Positions 52,665 to 60,992 are shown, counted from the stretch's first letter. The stretch: 64,000 nucleotides of DNA from Mesobacillus persicus (GCF_900109925.1 NZ_FOBW01000012.1:62001-126000); one strand, 5' to 3'. Translations and numbers: made by a program. The notes: generated from the sequence alone by a model not told the origin.

Positions 52665-53693
52665 ATGGAGTTGGCTTCGGTTCGATATCCGATTATTCAA
52701 GCTCCGATGGCTGGGGGTGTTTCGAATCCAACGCTAGCATCAGCCGTTTCGAATGCAGGAGCACTTGGTTTTTTGGCAGGCGGGTATAAGTCGGCATCTC
52801 AGATGCGGGAGGAAATCCTCCAGATGCGTAAGTTAACCACTCAGCCTTTCGGGGTTAATGTCTTTGTCCCGGGGATTGATGTTGTGGACACTCAAGCGGT
52901 TGCTAACTATGCAAAGTTGCTTAAGAAAACCGCTCAGCTACTTGATGTGAATGTTGGCGAAGCAAAAATGGATGTAGATGATGAGTGGGAAGAAAAGCTA
53001 GAGGTACTATATGAGCAAAGAGTGCCGTTTGTAAGTTTCACTTTCGGTTGTCCATCTGCAGATGTGATTAGCAGATTGAGAGAGTGTGGGTCTTGTGTAA
53101 TGGTCACCGTTACAACACCAGCAGAAGGAATCTTGGCGAGTGATGCGGGAGCCGATGTACTTGTGTTGCAGGGAATTGAAGCGGGAGGACACCGGGGTTC
53201 TTTCCTTAATTCTGAAGAGGATGACTACTCGCTCGCTACTTTGTTGGAGGTTTTACAAGAAGAAGTCCGTTTGCCGCTGGTTGCTACTGGGGGGATTATG
53301 CATGGTCTCGATATTAGTAGTTTATTAGAAGCGGGGGCAGATGCCGTCCAGTTAGGGACAGCCTTTTTAAGTTGCCATGAGAGTGGGGCGAACGAGGTTT
53401 ACAAAAAAGCATTGGTGGACCCTCAATTTGACTCAACCACTGTAACAAGGGCTTTCACTGGGAGACGAGCGAGGGGCCTCACAAACGCCTTTATCCTTGA
53501 GCATGATTCGGTTGCGCCAGCCGCTTATCCTCATCTTCACCATATGACAAAAGAAATCCGAAAAGCAGCTGTTGATGCCAAAAGGCCTGAATTTATGTCC
53601 CTATGGGCAGGTCAGCGGCATGAACTTGCTAGAGATTTACCTGCTGCTAGACTCGTGGAACTGCTTGTGAAAGAAGCTGGGTTTGGCTGGTAA
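52665..53693 (+). CDS. Nitronate monooxygenase-like flavoprotein
   Basis: A 342-residue FMN TIM-barrel of the nitronate monooxygenase (2-nitropropane dioxygenase) family. RYPIIQAPMAGGVSNPTLAS is the N-terminal FMN loop, LQGIEAGGHRG holds the catalytic His, and ATGGIMHGLDISSLLEAGAD with VQLGTAFL the phosphate-binding part. ATG 52665 is seven bases after AAGGAGG; ATG 52662 is also possible. Such enzymes detoxify propionate-3-nitronate or alkyl nitronates. A family B palindrome is directly downstream. Confidence 0.92.
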   Translation: MELASVRYPIIQAPMAGGVSNPTLASAVSNAGALGFLAGGYKSASQMREEILQMRKLTTQPFGVNVFVPGIDVVDTQAVANYAKLLKKTAQLLDVNVGEAKMDVDDEWEEKLEVLYEQRVPFVSFTFGCPSADVISRLRECGSCVMVTVTTPAEGILASDAGADVLVLQGIEAGGHRGSFLNSEEDDYSLATLLEVLQEEVRLPLVATGGIMHGLDISSLLEAGADAVQLGTAFLSCHESGANEVYKKALVDPQFDSTTVTRAFTGRRARGLTNAFILEHDSVAPAAYPHLHHMTKEIRKAAVDAKRPEFMSLWAGQRHELARDLPAARLVELLVKEAGFGW

Positions 53694-54007
53694 AAAACTG
53701 GATGGTGCCTGGCACCATCCAATTTTGAGGTAGCGAATGAGGTGCATGCCCTTAGGTGGTGTGTGCCTATTTTAGTTAATAAGGGAAAAACGGTTTTGGA
53801 TTGAGCTGCCGCCTTTTACTACCGTGAGGTTTGGTATTTTAGGTGCTTAATCGCTTCGGCGTATTGAAAGAGGTGCTAGAGAAGTTTAGAATAATATCCG
53901 AACAGGTATTCATGAGGTTGAAGGTTAGAAGTTTATGGTATGAGAGGATGTTCCGCCTTGAGTACTTAGTATAGTTTTAGAAGAAATCATACTAGGAGGA
54001 TTTTAGA
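53694..54007. other. Gap before the Gfo/Idh gene
   Basis: Apart from family B copy 10 nothing recognisable was seen; no clear promoter. Confidence 0.5.
53699..53721. repeat. Family B palindrome, copy 10
   Basis: Perfect TGGATGGTGCC-T-GGCACCATCCA five bases after the nitronate monooxygenase-like gene. Confidence 0.95.
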
Positions 54008-55006
54008 ATGGGAAAGATCAGGTGGGGTGTATTAAGCACGGCCAATATTGCTAGAACACAAGTGATTCCAGCGATTAGGCGTGCGGAGAATGCTGAAATG
54101 ACAGCGATTGCTAGTAGAGGCATCAAAGTGCATGAAGTTGCGGAGGAATTGGAAATCCCGAAAGCTTATGAGAGTTATGATGCTTTACTGGATGATCCGG
54201 AAATTGATGCCGTCTATCTTCCTCTTCCAAATGGATTACATAAAGAATGGGTTGAAAAGGCAGCGAAAAAGGGGAAGCATGTTCTATGTGAAAAACCTAT
54301 TTCGCTCACAGCAGACGAAGCGGTAGAAATGGTCCGGGTGTGCCAGGAGCAAGGGGTTGCATTCATGGAGGCGTTCATGTATCAGTTTCATCCTCAGCAT
54401 GAACGTGTTCGCGAAATCATTGCATCTGGAGAAATAGGGGAAGTGAAGTTATTTAAATCTAGCCACTCCTTTTATCTTGAAAATCGTGATGGCGATATTC
54501 GAATGGACAAGGAGTTAGGAGGGGGAGCCTTGTATGATTTGGGATGCTATTCCATTCATGCGTTACGGGCTATTTTACACACAGAACCGTTAGAAGTGCA
54601 GGCGGTGGCGGAACTTGATCCGATGTCAGGAGTAGATTTATCTACATACGTTCAATTTAAGTTAGAAAATGGTGTTCGAGCCATCATTGACTGTAGCTTC
54701 GACATGACCCATCGCAATGAGTATGAGGTGGTGGGGACAAAAGGTTCCATCAAAGTTCCGTATGCGTTCCGACCCGATGTAATTGGTGGTATGGGCTCGG
54801 TTATCGTTCAAAGTGGCGATGTTACTCGTGAAGAAAGAATACATGGCGACATATATTGCATAGAGGTTGAACATTTTTCACAGGCGATACTAGATGGGAA
54901 AGAGCCGCTCTATTCTGGAGCATCCGCGGTGGAAAACATGAAAGTCATTGATGCGTGTTACGAGTCAATCCGAGCAGGGAAAGTAGTAAGAATAACTAGT
55001 AATTAA
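54008..55006 (+). CDS. Gfo/Idh/MocA family oxidoreductase
   Basis: A 332-residue NAD(P)-dependent sugar-type dehydrogenase. The N-terminal Rossmann domain begins KIRWGVLSTANIARTQVIPA, the conserved CEKPISLTADEA contains the catalytic Lys, and GGGALYDLGCYSIHALRAIL is the second-domain signature. The start has TAGGAGG seven bases upstream. No pathway genes flank it, so the substrate (a sugar, inositol or dihydrodiol) is open. Its end is followed by a family B palindrome and a terminator shared with the convergent regulator gene. Confidence 0.92.
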   Translation: MGKIRWGVLSTANIARTQVIPAIRRAENAEMTAIASRGIKVHEVAEELEIPKAYESYDALLDDPEIDAVYLPLPNGLHKEWVEKAAKKGKHVLCEKPISLTADEAVEMVRVCQEQGVAFMEAFMYQFHPQHERVREIIASGEIGEVKLFKSSHSFYLENRDGDIRMDKELGGGALYDLGCYSIHALRAILHTEPLEVQAVAELDPMSGVDLSTYVQFKLENGVRAIIDCSFDMTHRNEYEVVGTKGSIKVPYAFRPDVIGGMGSVIVQSGDVTREERIHGDIYCIEVEHFSQAILDGKEPLYSGASAVENMKVIDACYESIRAGKVVRITSN

Positions 55007-55007
55007 T

Positions 55008-55030
55008 TGGTTGGTGCCAGGCACCATCCA
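55008..55030. repeat. Family B palindrome, copy 11
   Basis: TGGTTGGTGCC-A-GGCACCATCCA directly after the Gfo/Idh gene. Confidence 0.93.
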
Positions 55031-55047
55031 GTTTTCTGGGAATAACA

Positions 55048-55080
55048 AAGGCCGGTTGTCGTTTGGGACAACCGGCTTTA
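55048..55080. terminator. Convergent terminator
   Basis: GCCGGTTGTC and GACAACCGGC form a ten-bp stem with T-rich ends; the minus-strand regulator stop lies at its edge. Confidence 0.85.
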
Positions 55081-55401
55081 TTGATTGGGTTCTGGTTCGA
55101 GCCAGGTTTGGGACCATGTTTCTATTTCTTTCATGATGGGCTGTAAGGCTGCCCCTTTGTCGGTTAGGGAATACTCGATTCGTACGGGTGTTTCAGGGTA
55201 AACATCGCGCTTGACGATGCCTTGGTTCTCTAAGTCTTTTAACCGCTCTGACAGGACTCTTCCGCTGATGCCCATGGAGGATTCCAACGTGCAGAACCTT
55301 TTGGGACCGGTGAGGAGTTGATAAATGACTAACCCTGTCCAGCGCTGGCTCATCAAACTCATCGCTTTTTCAAATCGTGGGCAAATGATTGCAGGATCCA
55401 T
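55078..55401 (-). CDS. catR: HxlR-family regulator, CatR-like
   Basis: A 107-residue MarR/HxlR winged helix. CPRFEKAMSLMSQRWTGLVI, with the redox-type Cys at the N-terminus, and GISGRVLSERLKDLENQGIV are diagnostic. It is divergent from catE, the arrangement of the B. subtilis CatR system that represses catechol dioxygenase and responds to quinones through its Cys residue. A palindrome TTACTT...AAGTAA sits on the catE promoter. The symbol is assigned on context plus family, so it is probable rather than certain. Confidence 0.87.
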   Translation of the reverse strand: MDPAIICPRFEKAMSLMSQRWTGLVIYQLLTGPKRFCTLESSMGISGRVLSERLKDLENQGIVKRDVYPETPVRIEYSLTDKGAALQPIMKEIETWSQTWLEPEPNQ

Positions 55402-55477
55402 TCCACATCACCTCTATCTCTATTTATATGCATTTTCTTACGGATAACAATATAATTACAATACAATATTTAAGAAC

Positions 55478-55506
55478 TTGACACAAGTTAATAACAAAAA
55501 TATAAT
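55478..55506 (+). promoter_or_regulatory. catE promoter, perfect sigma-A consensus
   Basis: TTGACA (55478-55483), 17-base spacer, TATAAT (55501-55506). Confidence 0.9.
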
Positions 55507-55522
55507 TACTTACTATAAGTAA
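55506..55522. promoter_or_regulatory. Putative CatR (HxlR-type) operator
   Basis: TTACTT-ACTAT-AAGTAA overlaps the end of the -10 hexamer and the start site, a position suited to repression. Confidence 0.7.
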
Positions 55523-55574
55523 CTAACTTTTAAAAAATGAAACCAACCTAACTATAAATTTGGAGGCTATTAAT

Positions 55575-56426
55575 ATGAACTTTCATGAAAAGCCGAACAC
55601 ATTTGTGTCTGAAGTGAATCTGAATGTTGCGGATTTACAGCGTTCACTTGAGTTTTATCAAAGTATTATTGGTTTGAAGGTTTTAGAAAAGACCGAAGAA
55701 AAGGCGGTGTTAACTGCTGATGGAAAAACACCCTTGGTCACGATTGAACAGCCAAGTGTAGTCCGTCCAAAGCAACCACGCCGAACTGGTTTATATCATT
55801 ATGCTTTGTTGCTCCCAAGTCGAGCGGATTTGGCGAAAGTCATTCTTTACATGATTAATATGAAGTATCCACTCCAAGGTGGGTCGGATCATCTTGTGAG
55901 TGAGGCGCTTTATTTGGCTGACCCTGACGGCAATGGCATCGAAATCTATACCGATCGCCCAGCCTCGACCTGGAAGTGGGAGGGCAAGGAAGTCGTGATG
56001 GCGACTGAGCCAATGAATGTCGAGGATATTCTAAAAGAAGATGATGGAAAACCATGGAGCGGCCTTCCTGCTGGTACAATTATGGGGCATATCCATTTGC
56101 ATGTGGCAGAGTTTAAAAAAACAGAGGAATTTTATTGCCAAGGTCTAGGGTTTGAAATTGTCTGTCGTTACGGAGGTCAGGCGCTGTTTCTCTCAACAGG
56201 TGGATACCACCATCATATTGGCCTGAACACTTGGAACGGTGTCGGGGCTCCAGCTCCTGAGGAAAACAGTGTTGGAATGAGCTCTTATCAGGTTGTATTT
56301 CCTAATGAAGGAGCTCGTCAAGAGGCAATATCTCGTTTAACTGGTATAGGTGCAGCCATATCAGAGGTACAAGGTAGCTTGTTTACAAAAGACCCATCAG
56401 GGAATCGAATTGAGTTAAGGATATAG
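55575..56426 (+). CDS. catE: Catechol-2,3-dioxygenase CatE
   Basis: A 283-residue extradiol dioxygenase made of two glyoxalase-fold halves (EVNLNVADLQRSLEFYQSII and HIHLHVAEFKKTEEFYCQGL). The iron ligands appear as His in GHIHLHV, His in YHHHIGLNTW and Glu in GNRIELRI. Length and composition match Bacillus CatE, which opens catechols and protects against catechol and quinone stress. ATG 55575 is eight bases after GGAGG. The promoter upstream (55478-55506) is a perfect TTGACA-17-TATAAT. It is divergent from the HxlR-type regulator. Confidence 0.94.
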   Translation: MNFHEKPNTFVSEVNLNVADLQRSLEFYQSIIGLKVLEKTEEKAVLTADGKTPLVTIEQPSVVRPKQPRRTGLYHYALLLPSRADLAKVILYMINMKYPLQGGSDHLVSEALYLADPDGNGIEIYTDRPASTWKWEGKEVVMATEPMNVEDILKEDDGKPWSGLPAGTIMGHIHLHVAEFKKTEEFYCQGLGFEIVCRYGGQALFLSTGGYHHHIGLNTWNGVGAPAPEENSVGMSSYQVVFPNEGARQEAISRLTGIGAAISEVQGSLFTKDPSGNRIELRI

Positions 56427-56603
56427 GAGTAGCGAAGTGTGTTCGTGAAGATCTCCTTGAAGCGCAACATTTTTTAAATCTGTAATTTTAAAAATAAAGA
56501 ACGATAAGCAAGAAGTGTAACCATCCAAAAGGTGACGGATGTTGGAAAGTTGAAAGACATTGGAGATTGTTACTACTAAAAGTTAGATTTAGGTGGTTTT
56601 AAC

Positions 56604-57704
56604 ATGAAGCTTGAAGCAGATGTTTGTATTGTTGGGGCCGGACCTGGGGGTGCCCTGTTAGGTTATTTATTGGCTAAAAACAATCTGTCCACGATTGTGA
56701 TTGAACGACATGAGGCAATAAATAAGGAATTTCGTGGCGAACATCTGAATCACGAGGGAGAAGCGGTCTTACGGGCTTTAAATCTTTATGACAAGGTCGA
56801 GCAAGAAGGTCTGCTGATGATGAAGTCAGTGGAATATTGGCAAGATGGCGAAGTAGTAAAAAGAGTGAGGCCCGGCAAAGGGGAAAAACACGTTGGGATT
56901 CATGTTCCACAGCGGAATTTACTAAATGTATTCATCCGTGAAGCTAAAAGGTTCCCACATTATCATTTGCTTATGGGGACACGGTTGACAGAGGTCCTTA
57001 CCGATGAAACCGACTCAGTGACAGGGGTAAGAGCGAAAAGTGGAGAACAGGAAGTGGTGATTAAAAGTTCGGTAGTGATTGGTGCCGATGGCCGATTTTC
57101 GACACTGCGTAAATTGGCCCAGCTTCCTTTTTCCATTTTTCCACACGGGTACGATTTATTGTGGGCGAAGATTCCAAGCCCAAAAGGCTGGGAGCCAACC
57201 ATTCGCCAGGCGCTAGTGGGCGATAAGCAGCTCGCCGTCTTTACTCAGGCTGGTGGGTTTGTGCAAATTGGGTGGAACATTCCGGAAGATTCGTTTCCAG
57301 TATTGAAAAAGCAGGCGTTTATGCCATTCATTCAACAGGTAAGTGATGCGTTTCCTGAATTGGCTGGAAGTGTTCAACGGTATATTCGGTCGTGGAATGA
57401 TTTTATTTTATTAAAAGTTCATAGCTCTGCATGTGAAACATGGGTAAAGGACGGGCTTGTGATTATGGGGGATGCTGCGCATACGATGAGCCCTACGGGT
57501 GCTTTTGGCATCAATGCAGCTTTAGTTGACGCTGAGGTGTTGAGTGATGTCCTTGTCGATGCATTAAGGCTAGGGGACACAAGTGCTGGTCAATTGAAAA
57601 AATTTGAGCTGTTACGCCGTGGTGCAGTAGAAAAATTACAAGAGATCCAACGAGTAAAAGAAGAAACATATAGAAAAAACTTCGCTGTACCAACGCTGTA
57701 TTAA
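56604..57704 (+). CDS. FAD-dependent monooxygenase (aromatic hydroxylase type)
   Basis: A 366-residue group A flavoprotein monooxygenase. The FAD motif is VCIVGAGPGGALLGYLLAKN, the DG motif VIGADGRFSTLRKLA, and the GD motif GDAAHTMSPTGAFGINAAL. There is no membrane anchor. Family enzymes hydroxylate phenols or quinone-type rings with NAD(P)H. It follows catE by 177 bases and precedes a GTP cyclohydrolase II by 45, so the trio may form an aromatic or quinone detoxification unit with its own flavin supply. The substrate is not shown. Confidence 0.9.
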   Translation: MKLEADVCIVGAGPGGALLGYLLAKNNLSTIVIERHEAINKEFRGEHLNHEGEAVLRALNLYDKVEQEGLLMMKSVEYWQDGEVVKRVRPGKGEKHVGIHVPQRNLLNVFIREAKRFPHYHLLMGTRLTEVLTDETDSVTGVRAKSGEQEVVIKSSVVIGADGRFSTLRKLAQLPFSIFPHGYDLLWAKIPSPKGWEPTIRQALVGDKQLAVFTQAGGFVQIGWNIPEDSFPVLKKQAFMPFIQQVSDAFPELAGSVQRYIRSWNDFILLKVHSSACETWVKDGLVIMGDAAHTMSPTGAFGINAALVDAEVLSDVLVDALRLGDTSAGQLKKFELLRRGAVEKLQEIQRVKEETYRKNFAVPTLY

Positions 57705-57749
57705 TTAGCGTTGGCAGAGGATGAATGGTTTTCGGATGGGAGGAGTACG

Positions 57750-58481
57750 GTGGAAGAGTTAAAAATGAAGTCAAAGGTTCTTTCTGTTTTAGAAGATAAA
57801 ATTCAACTGATTAAAACAGGAGAGGAAGCCATTTATCTAGTTGGACCAATAAAGTTACCTGTCAACTTGGACGGGGAAACAGTCGAATTTAAATGGTATA
57901 GCTGGGTCCAGTCAGAGGATGTAGTAGAGGACTTTCAAGTAGTTATTGATCGATTATCCTCTGCGCAGTTGGCCGATTTACAACAGTCGAGTGTCCTTGT
58001 CTATGGTGATTTTGAATATGAAGAGAATGCCCTAATTCGCATGCACTCGATTTGCCATACGGGGGATATTTTTGGCAGCAAGCGTTGTGATTGTGGTTTT
58101 CAGCTGAAACAATCGATGAAAATGATGGTTGAGCATGGATGCGGTGCATTATTTTATTTGGCCAACCATGAAGGACGTGGGATTGGCTTGTTCAGTAAAG
58201 CGATGGCTTATATTCTTCAAGAAAATGGCTATGATACTGTTGAAGCTAACCACGCGCTCGGCTTTGCTGATGATTCAAGGGATTATCGAGAAGCGATCGA
58301 GGTATTGAAGGCGTTGCGAGCGAAGCCAGTTACATTGATCACCAACAACCCGAAAAAGCTAGAAGCCCTAAGGGAAGCAGGTTTATCCGTCTCAGGTAGA
58401 ACACCGTTATGGGGAGACGTATCAGAGTACAACGAACGCTACCTAGAGACCAAAAGAGAAAAGTCAGGACACATCGTGTGA
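57750..58481 (+). CDS. ribA: GTP cyclohydrolase II (RibA domain only)
   Basis: A 243-residue stand-alone GTP cyclohydrolase II, the first step of riboflavin synthesis. The zinc ligands lie in CHTGDIFGSKRCDCG and the catalytic region in LANHEGRGIGLFSKAMAYIL, with RPR-type C-terminal residues replaced by SGRTPLWGDVSEYNERYL. The DHBP synthase half found in the Bacillus rib-operon RibA is absent. A GTG at 57750 follows GGGAGGAG; ATG 57765 is also possible, and the TTG at 57711 is not supported. It may raise flavin supply for the upstream monooxygenase, or make a related pyrimidine compound. Confidence 0.88.
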   Translation: MEELKMKSKVLSVLEDKIQLIKTGEEAIYLVGPIKLPVNLDGETVEFKWYSWVQSEDVVEDFQVVIDRLSSAQLADLQQSSVLVYGDFEYEENALIRMHSICHTGDIFGSKRCDCGFQLKQSMKMMVEHGCGALFYLANHEGRGIGLFSKAMAYILQENGYDTVEANHALGFADDSRDYREAIEVLKALRAKPVTLITNNPKKLEALREAGLSVSGRTPLWGDVSEYNERYLETKREKSGHIV

Positions 58482-58509
58482 TAAATAAGTTGTTGAATTT
58501 CCAGTTTCC

Positions 58510-58532
58510 TGGATGGTGCCTGGCACCATCCA
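58510..58532. repeat. Family B palindrome, copy 12
   Basis: Perfect TGGATGGTGCC-T-GGCACCATCCA between ribA and the nucleotidase gene. Confidence 0.95.
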
Positions 58533-58553
58533 GCTTAAGGAAGGTGTTTGGAT

Positions 58554-59108
58554 TTGAGATTTGGTTTTGATATTGATGATACATTGATTAATTTGAGGGA
58601 GCATGCCTTTCATCTTTATAATCAGAAGTTAAAACAAAGTGTGGGGTTGGAAGCTTTTCGGGAGCTTAAACGAGTGGAAATCCATGAGCCCTTTGGGTTA
58701 ACGGATGAAGAGGGGAAAGAGATGTGGAACCGCTCCTTAGAGGAGATCTATTATACCTCCTGTCCGGCTTATCCGGGTGCAGTGGACATGCTGAATGAAT
58801 TAGTTAACCAGGGGCATGAAATCTATTATATTACCTCAAGGCCGAAAGAACATGGCGAGCGCACGAAGAAATGGTTACTTGAGAGAGGATTTCCGGTTCA
58901 GGATCATCACTTTTTTTATGGGATGAAGGATTCTGAGAAAGTGGATATCATTCGTGAGTTAAAGCTAGATTTTTATTTTGATGATAAACCCGAAGTGCTG
59001 GAAACATTGAGTGATGAAGCTGGTGTTAAGGTTTTTGTTAAAGATCAATCGTATAATCGGCACATCGAGCTCGCAAGGGTGAATAATTGGCCAGATTTCA
59101 GTTTCTGA
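58554..59108 (+). CDS. HAD-superfamily 5-prime nucleotidase
   Basis: A 184-residue cytoplasmic HAD hydrolase of the deoxyribonucleotidase (NT5C) type, like B. subtilis YqfW. The nucleophile motif is GFDIDDTLINLR, motif II is YYITSRP, motif III the Lys in KWLLERGF and motif IV the acidic pair in FYFDDKPEVL. The start is a TTG at 58554, nine bases after AAGGAAGG; a second TTG at 58548 is too close. It follows a family B palindrome. Confidence 0.88.
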   Translation: MRFGFDIDDTLINLREHAFHLYNQKLKQSVGLEAFRELKRVEIHEPFGLTDEEGKEMWNRSLEEIYYTSCPAYPGAVDMLNELVNQGHEIYYITSRPKEHGERTKKWLLERGFPVQDHHFFYGMKDSEKVDIIRELKLDFYFDDKPEVLETLSDEAGVKVFVKDQSYNRHIELARVNNWPDFSF

Positions 59109-59156
59109 TGAGGGGTTAGCGATAGGAAGGAAATTAATCTCGTCTGTGGGAAAAAT

Positions 59157-59179
59157 TGGGCGGTGGCTGGCACCATCCA
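59157..59179. repeat. Family B palindrome, copy 13 (degenerate)
   Basis: TGGGCGGTGGC-T-GGCACCATCCA, the left arm partly decayed, after the nucleotidase gene. Confidence 0.88.
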
Positions 59180-59256
59180 AAATTTCTCAAATAAATTAGG
59201 GTTTTATTGAATGCTATGGTATACTTTGTCTACCGTTTTCTTTATTGATTCATGTT

Positions 59257-59287
59257 CCCTGCTCATTTCAATGAGCAGGGTTTTTTA
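59257..59287 (+). terminator. Intrinsic terminator without an adjacent gene
   Basis: CCCTGCTCAT-TTCA-ATGAGCAGGG followed by TTTTTT, about 150 bases after the nucleotidase stop. Confidence 0.85.
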
Positions 59288-59317
59288 TTTTTGGTTCTGT
59301 TAAACAAGGTTGTTGAT

Positions 59318-59444
59318 TTGCGCTCCAGGCGCTTGCTTTCCGCGGGGCGGGCGGTGAGCCTCCTCGTCGCTGCGCTCCTGTGGGGTCTCACCTGTCCCGC
59401 TGCTCCCGCAGGAGTCAAGCGCCTTCCGCTCCAATCAACGGTTA
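59318..59444. repeat. GC-rich dispersed element with inverted ends
   Basis: About 125 bases, clearly richer in GC than the surroundings. It opens TTGATTTGCGCTCCAGGCGC and closes CAAGCGCCTTCCGCTCCAAT, which are imperfect inverted copies. The inner part has GCTTTCCGCGGGGCGGGCGG and CTGCTCCCGCAGGAGTC. I recognise this as an element recurring in many Bacillaceae genomes. Frames across it are open on both strands but are not genes. Confidence 0.75.
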
Positions 59445-59545
59445 GTAAAATCAACGAAGCCCTATAACGGAGCTATATTTTTAAAAGGAAAAACAAAGTA
59501 TAACGAAACTCAATCCACCCTAACAAAGTTTGAGAAAAGAGCATG

Positions 59546-59575
59546 AAAAAAAGACCCTACAAGAGGGTCTTTTAT
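59546..59575 (-). terminator. csp terminator
   Basis: On the minus strand AAAAGACCCT-CTTGT-AGGGTCTTTTTTT. Confidence 0.85.
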
Positions 59576-59600
59576 CTATCTATCGTTTGATTCGTTAAAT

Positions 59601-59801
59601 TTACGCTTTACGTACGTTAGAAGCTTGTGGTCCACGTTGACCTTGTTCAACTTCAAAAGTCACGTCTTGACCTTCGTCTAAAGATTTGAAACCTTCGCCT
59701 TGGATTGCTGAGAAGTGAACGAATACGTCGTCTCCAGCTTCGCGTTCGATGAATCCGAATCCTTTTTCTGCATTAAACCATTTAACTTTACCTTGTTCCA
59801 T
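59601..59801 (-). CDS. Cold-shock protein (CspB/CspD type)
   Basis: A 66-residue cold-shock domain protein. RNP1 KGFGFIE and RNP2 VFVHFSAIQ are intact, and the C-terminal [11 protein letters not shown] is typical of Bacillus CspB/CspD. It binds single-stranded RNA and DNA as a chaperone. AGGAGG precedes ATG 59801; a longer frame to 59900 is not real. A good promoter at 59916-59944 gives a 5-prime leader of about 108 nucleotides, usual for cold-shock mRNAs, with a hairpin touching the ribosome site. A terminator lies at 59546-59575. Confidence 0.96.
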   Translation of the reverse strand: MEQGKVKWFNAEKGFGFIEREAGDDVFVHFSAIQGEGFKSLDEGQDVTFEVEQGQRGPQASNVRKA

Positions 59802-59817
59802 TTTGTGTATCCTCCTC

Positions 59818-59832
59818 GTGTGCCAAGCACAC
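59818..59832 (-). promoter_or_regulatory. Hairpin abutting the csp ribosome site
   Basis: GTGTGC-TTG-GCACAC ends one base before the AGGAGG sequence of the csp mRNA. Confidence 0.65.
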
Positions 59833-59915
59833 TTTGTATTACTATCCTTGCTTATTAGAGACAGAAAGCAGATTCGCTCAACAATCTTTCGAACAAACAA
59901 AAATAATTCTATCTA

Positions 59916-59944
59916 AATATAACAGGAATTCCAAAAATGTGCAA
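59916..59944 (-). promoter_or_regulatory. csp promoter
   Basis: Minus strand TTGCAC, 17-base spacer, TATATT with an extended TG before the -10; leader about 108 nucleotides. Confidence 0.75.
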
Positions 59945-60004
59945 TGGGAATAAAAGACTAATTCTGTCAGCATAGGTTAGAAAGCGCTTACTGGATGAAT
60001 CAAA

Positions 60005-60047
60005 AAATCATCAAAACTCCTTAGAAGGCGAGGGGTTTTGATGATTT
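60005..60047 (-). terminator. Terminator of the carD-type gene
   Basis: AAATCATCAAAACTCC and GGGGTTTTGATGATTT form a 15-16 bp stem; on the minus strand a T run follows. Confidence 0.8.
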
Positions 60048-60072
60048 GGTTACTGACGTTTATATTTATTTT

Positions 60073-60564
60073 TTACGAAGTCTTTGCGCCTAGGAACATT
60101 CTTTCATCGAGCAAGTCGCTAGCTTGGGTTTCGCTAATTCCTTTTACCAACCCAAGTTCACTAATGAGCAACTTTTTCGCATTTGTCAGCATTTGTCTTT
60201 CGCTTGAATTTAGCTTCTTTTCAGAATTCCGAATTGTTAAATCACGAACAACTTCGGCTCCTTCAAGCATGCTCCCTGATTTTACTTTTTCCATATTCGA
60301 TGTATATCGTTGTTTCCAAGTTAATGAAGGGTCGAGTTCTTCCTGTTGAAAAACGCCAAATACCTCTTCTAATGCCATACTATCAACGATGGAGCGAATG
60401 TTGGAATTGATCATTTTGTCTACAGGAATCATGACTTGCATCTGGTTTGGCATCATGATGACATAATACTGCTTAATTATTCCTTGGATTTCCTTTTCCT
60501 CAATGGCCGCTATTACACCTGCTCCGTGCATCGGATAAACAATATGATCACCAATTTGAAACAT
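60073..60564 (-). CDS. CarD-family transcriptional regulator (YdeB-like)
   Basis: A 163-residue CarD_CdnL_TRCF protein. The N-terminal Tudor-like RNA-polymerase interaction domain reads MFQIGDHIVYPMHGAGVIAA with YYVIMMPNQMQVMIPVDKM, and the C-terminal half is the helical DNA-contacting domain. Such proteins bind the beta subunit of RNA polymerase and modulate open-complex stability, often at rRNA promoters. GGAGGTGG is the ribosome site. A long stem at 60005-60047 with a T run on the minus strand terminates it. Confidence 0.92.
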   Translation of the reverse strand: MFQIGDHIVYPMHGAGVIAAIEEKEIQGIIKQYYVIMMPNQMQVMIPVDKMINSNIRSIVDSMALEEVFGVFQQEELDPSLTWKQRYTSNMEKVKSGSMLEGAEVVRDLTIRNSEKKLNSSERQMLTNAKKLLISELGLVKGISETQASDLLDERMFLGAKTS

Positions 60565-60992
60565 TCATCCACCTCCGGTTTAATTACCTTGATAATCTTA
60601 ACACATAAATTGATTTTACACAAATTAATCATGATACCACATTTATTTTGAGTGAGTCAATAGTTTTGAAAGCGATTATAAGCGTTATTTTTAAAGGGTT
60701 ATTTTATAGGTGGCAGGGGTATGTTGGAATCTGTCTATTGGTATGGAGAATTCCCGATTATTTGCCTCGGGCTTTTAGAACGTATATTCTTCCTAGGATC
60801 GGTTAAATTATATCTTTTTTTAAAAGAGTAATTGGTTTTTTCTTCCTTATCTAAGTAGTAAAATAGACTTAAGGACGTATGACTTTCTTGTAAGCCTCAG
60901 GTCTGATGAACAATTAAAACTAGAGCCGTTTTTCCACCTTAGTGAGTTTCTATAAAATGGAATTAAGATAAAGAAACAGGGAGGAAATGAAG
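60565..60992. other. Divergent gap between carD-type and toast-rack genes
   Basis: No gene. A cre-like TGAAAGCGATTATA is at 60667-60680. No other strong signal was recognised. Confidence 0.5.

Larger units (their letters stand above)
59109..59600. other. Gap between the nucleotidase and csp genes
   Basis: No gene. It contains a family B palindrome, an extended -10 (TGGTATACT, 59217-59225) followed by a terminator, the GC-rich dispersed element and the csp terminator. Confidence 0.7.

Noticed and set aside
59252-59467. Overlapping frames across the GC-rich element on both strands
   Set aside because: They follow the open composition of the repeat, have no ribosome sites and recur wherever the element occurs.
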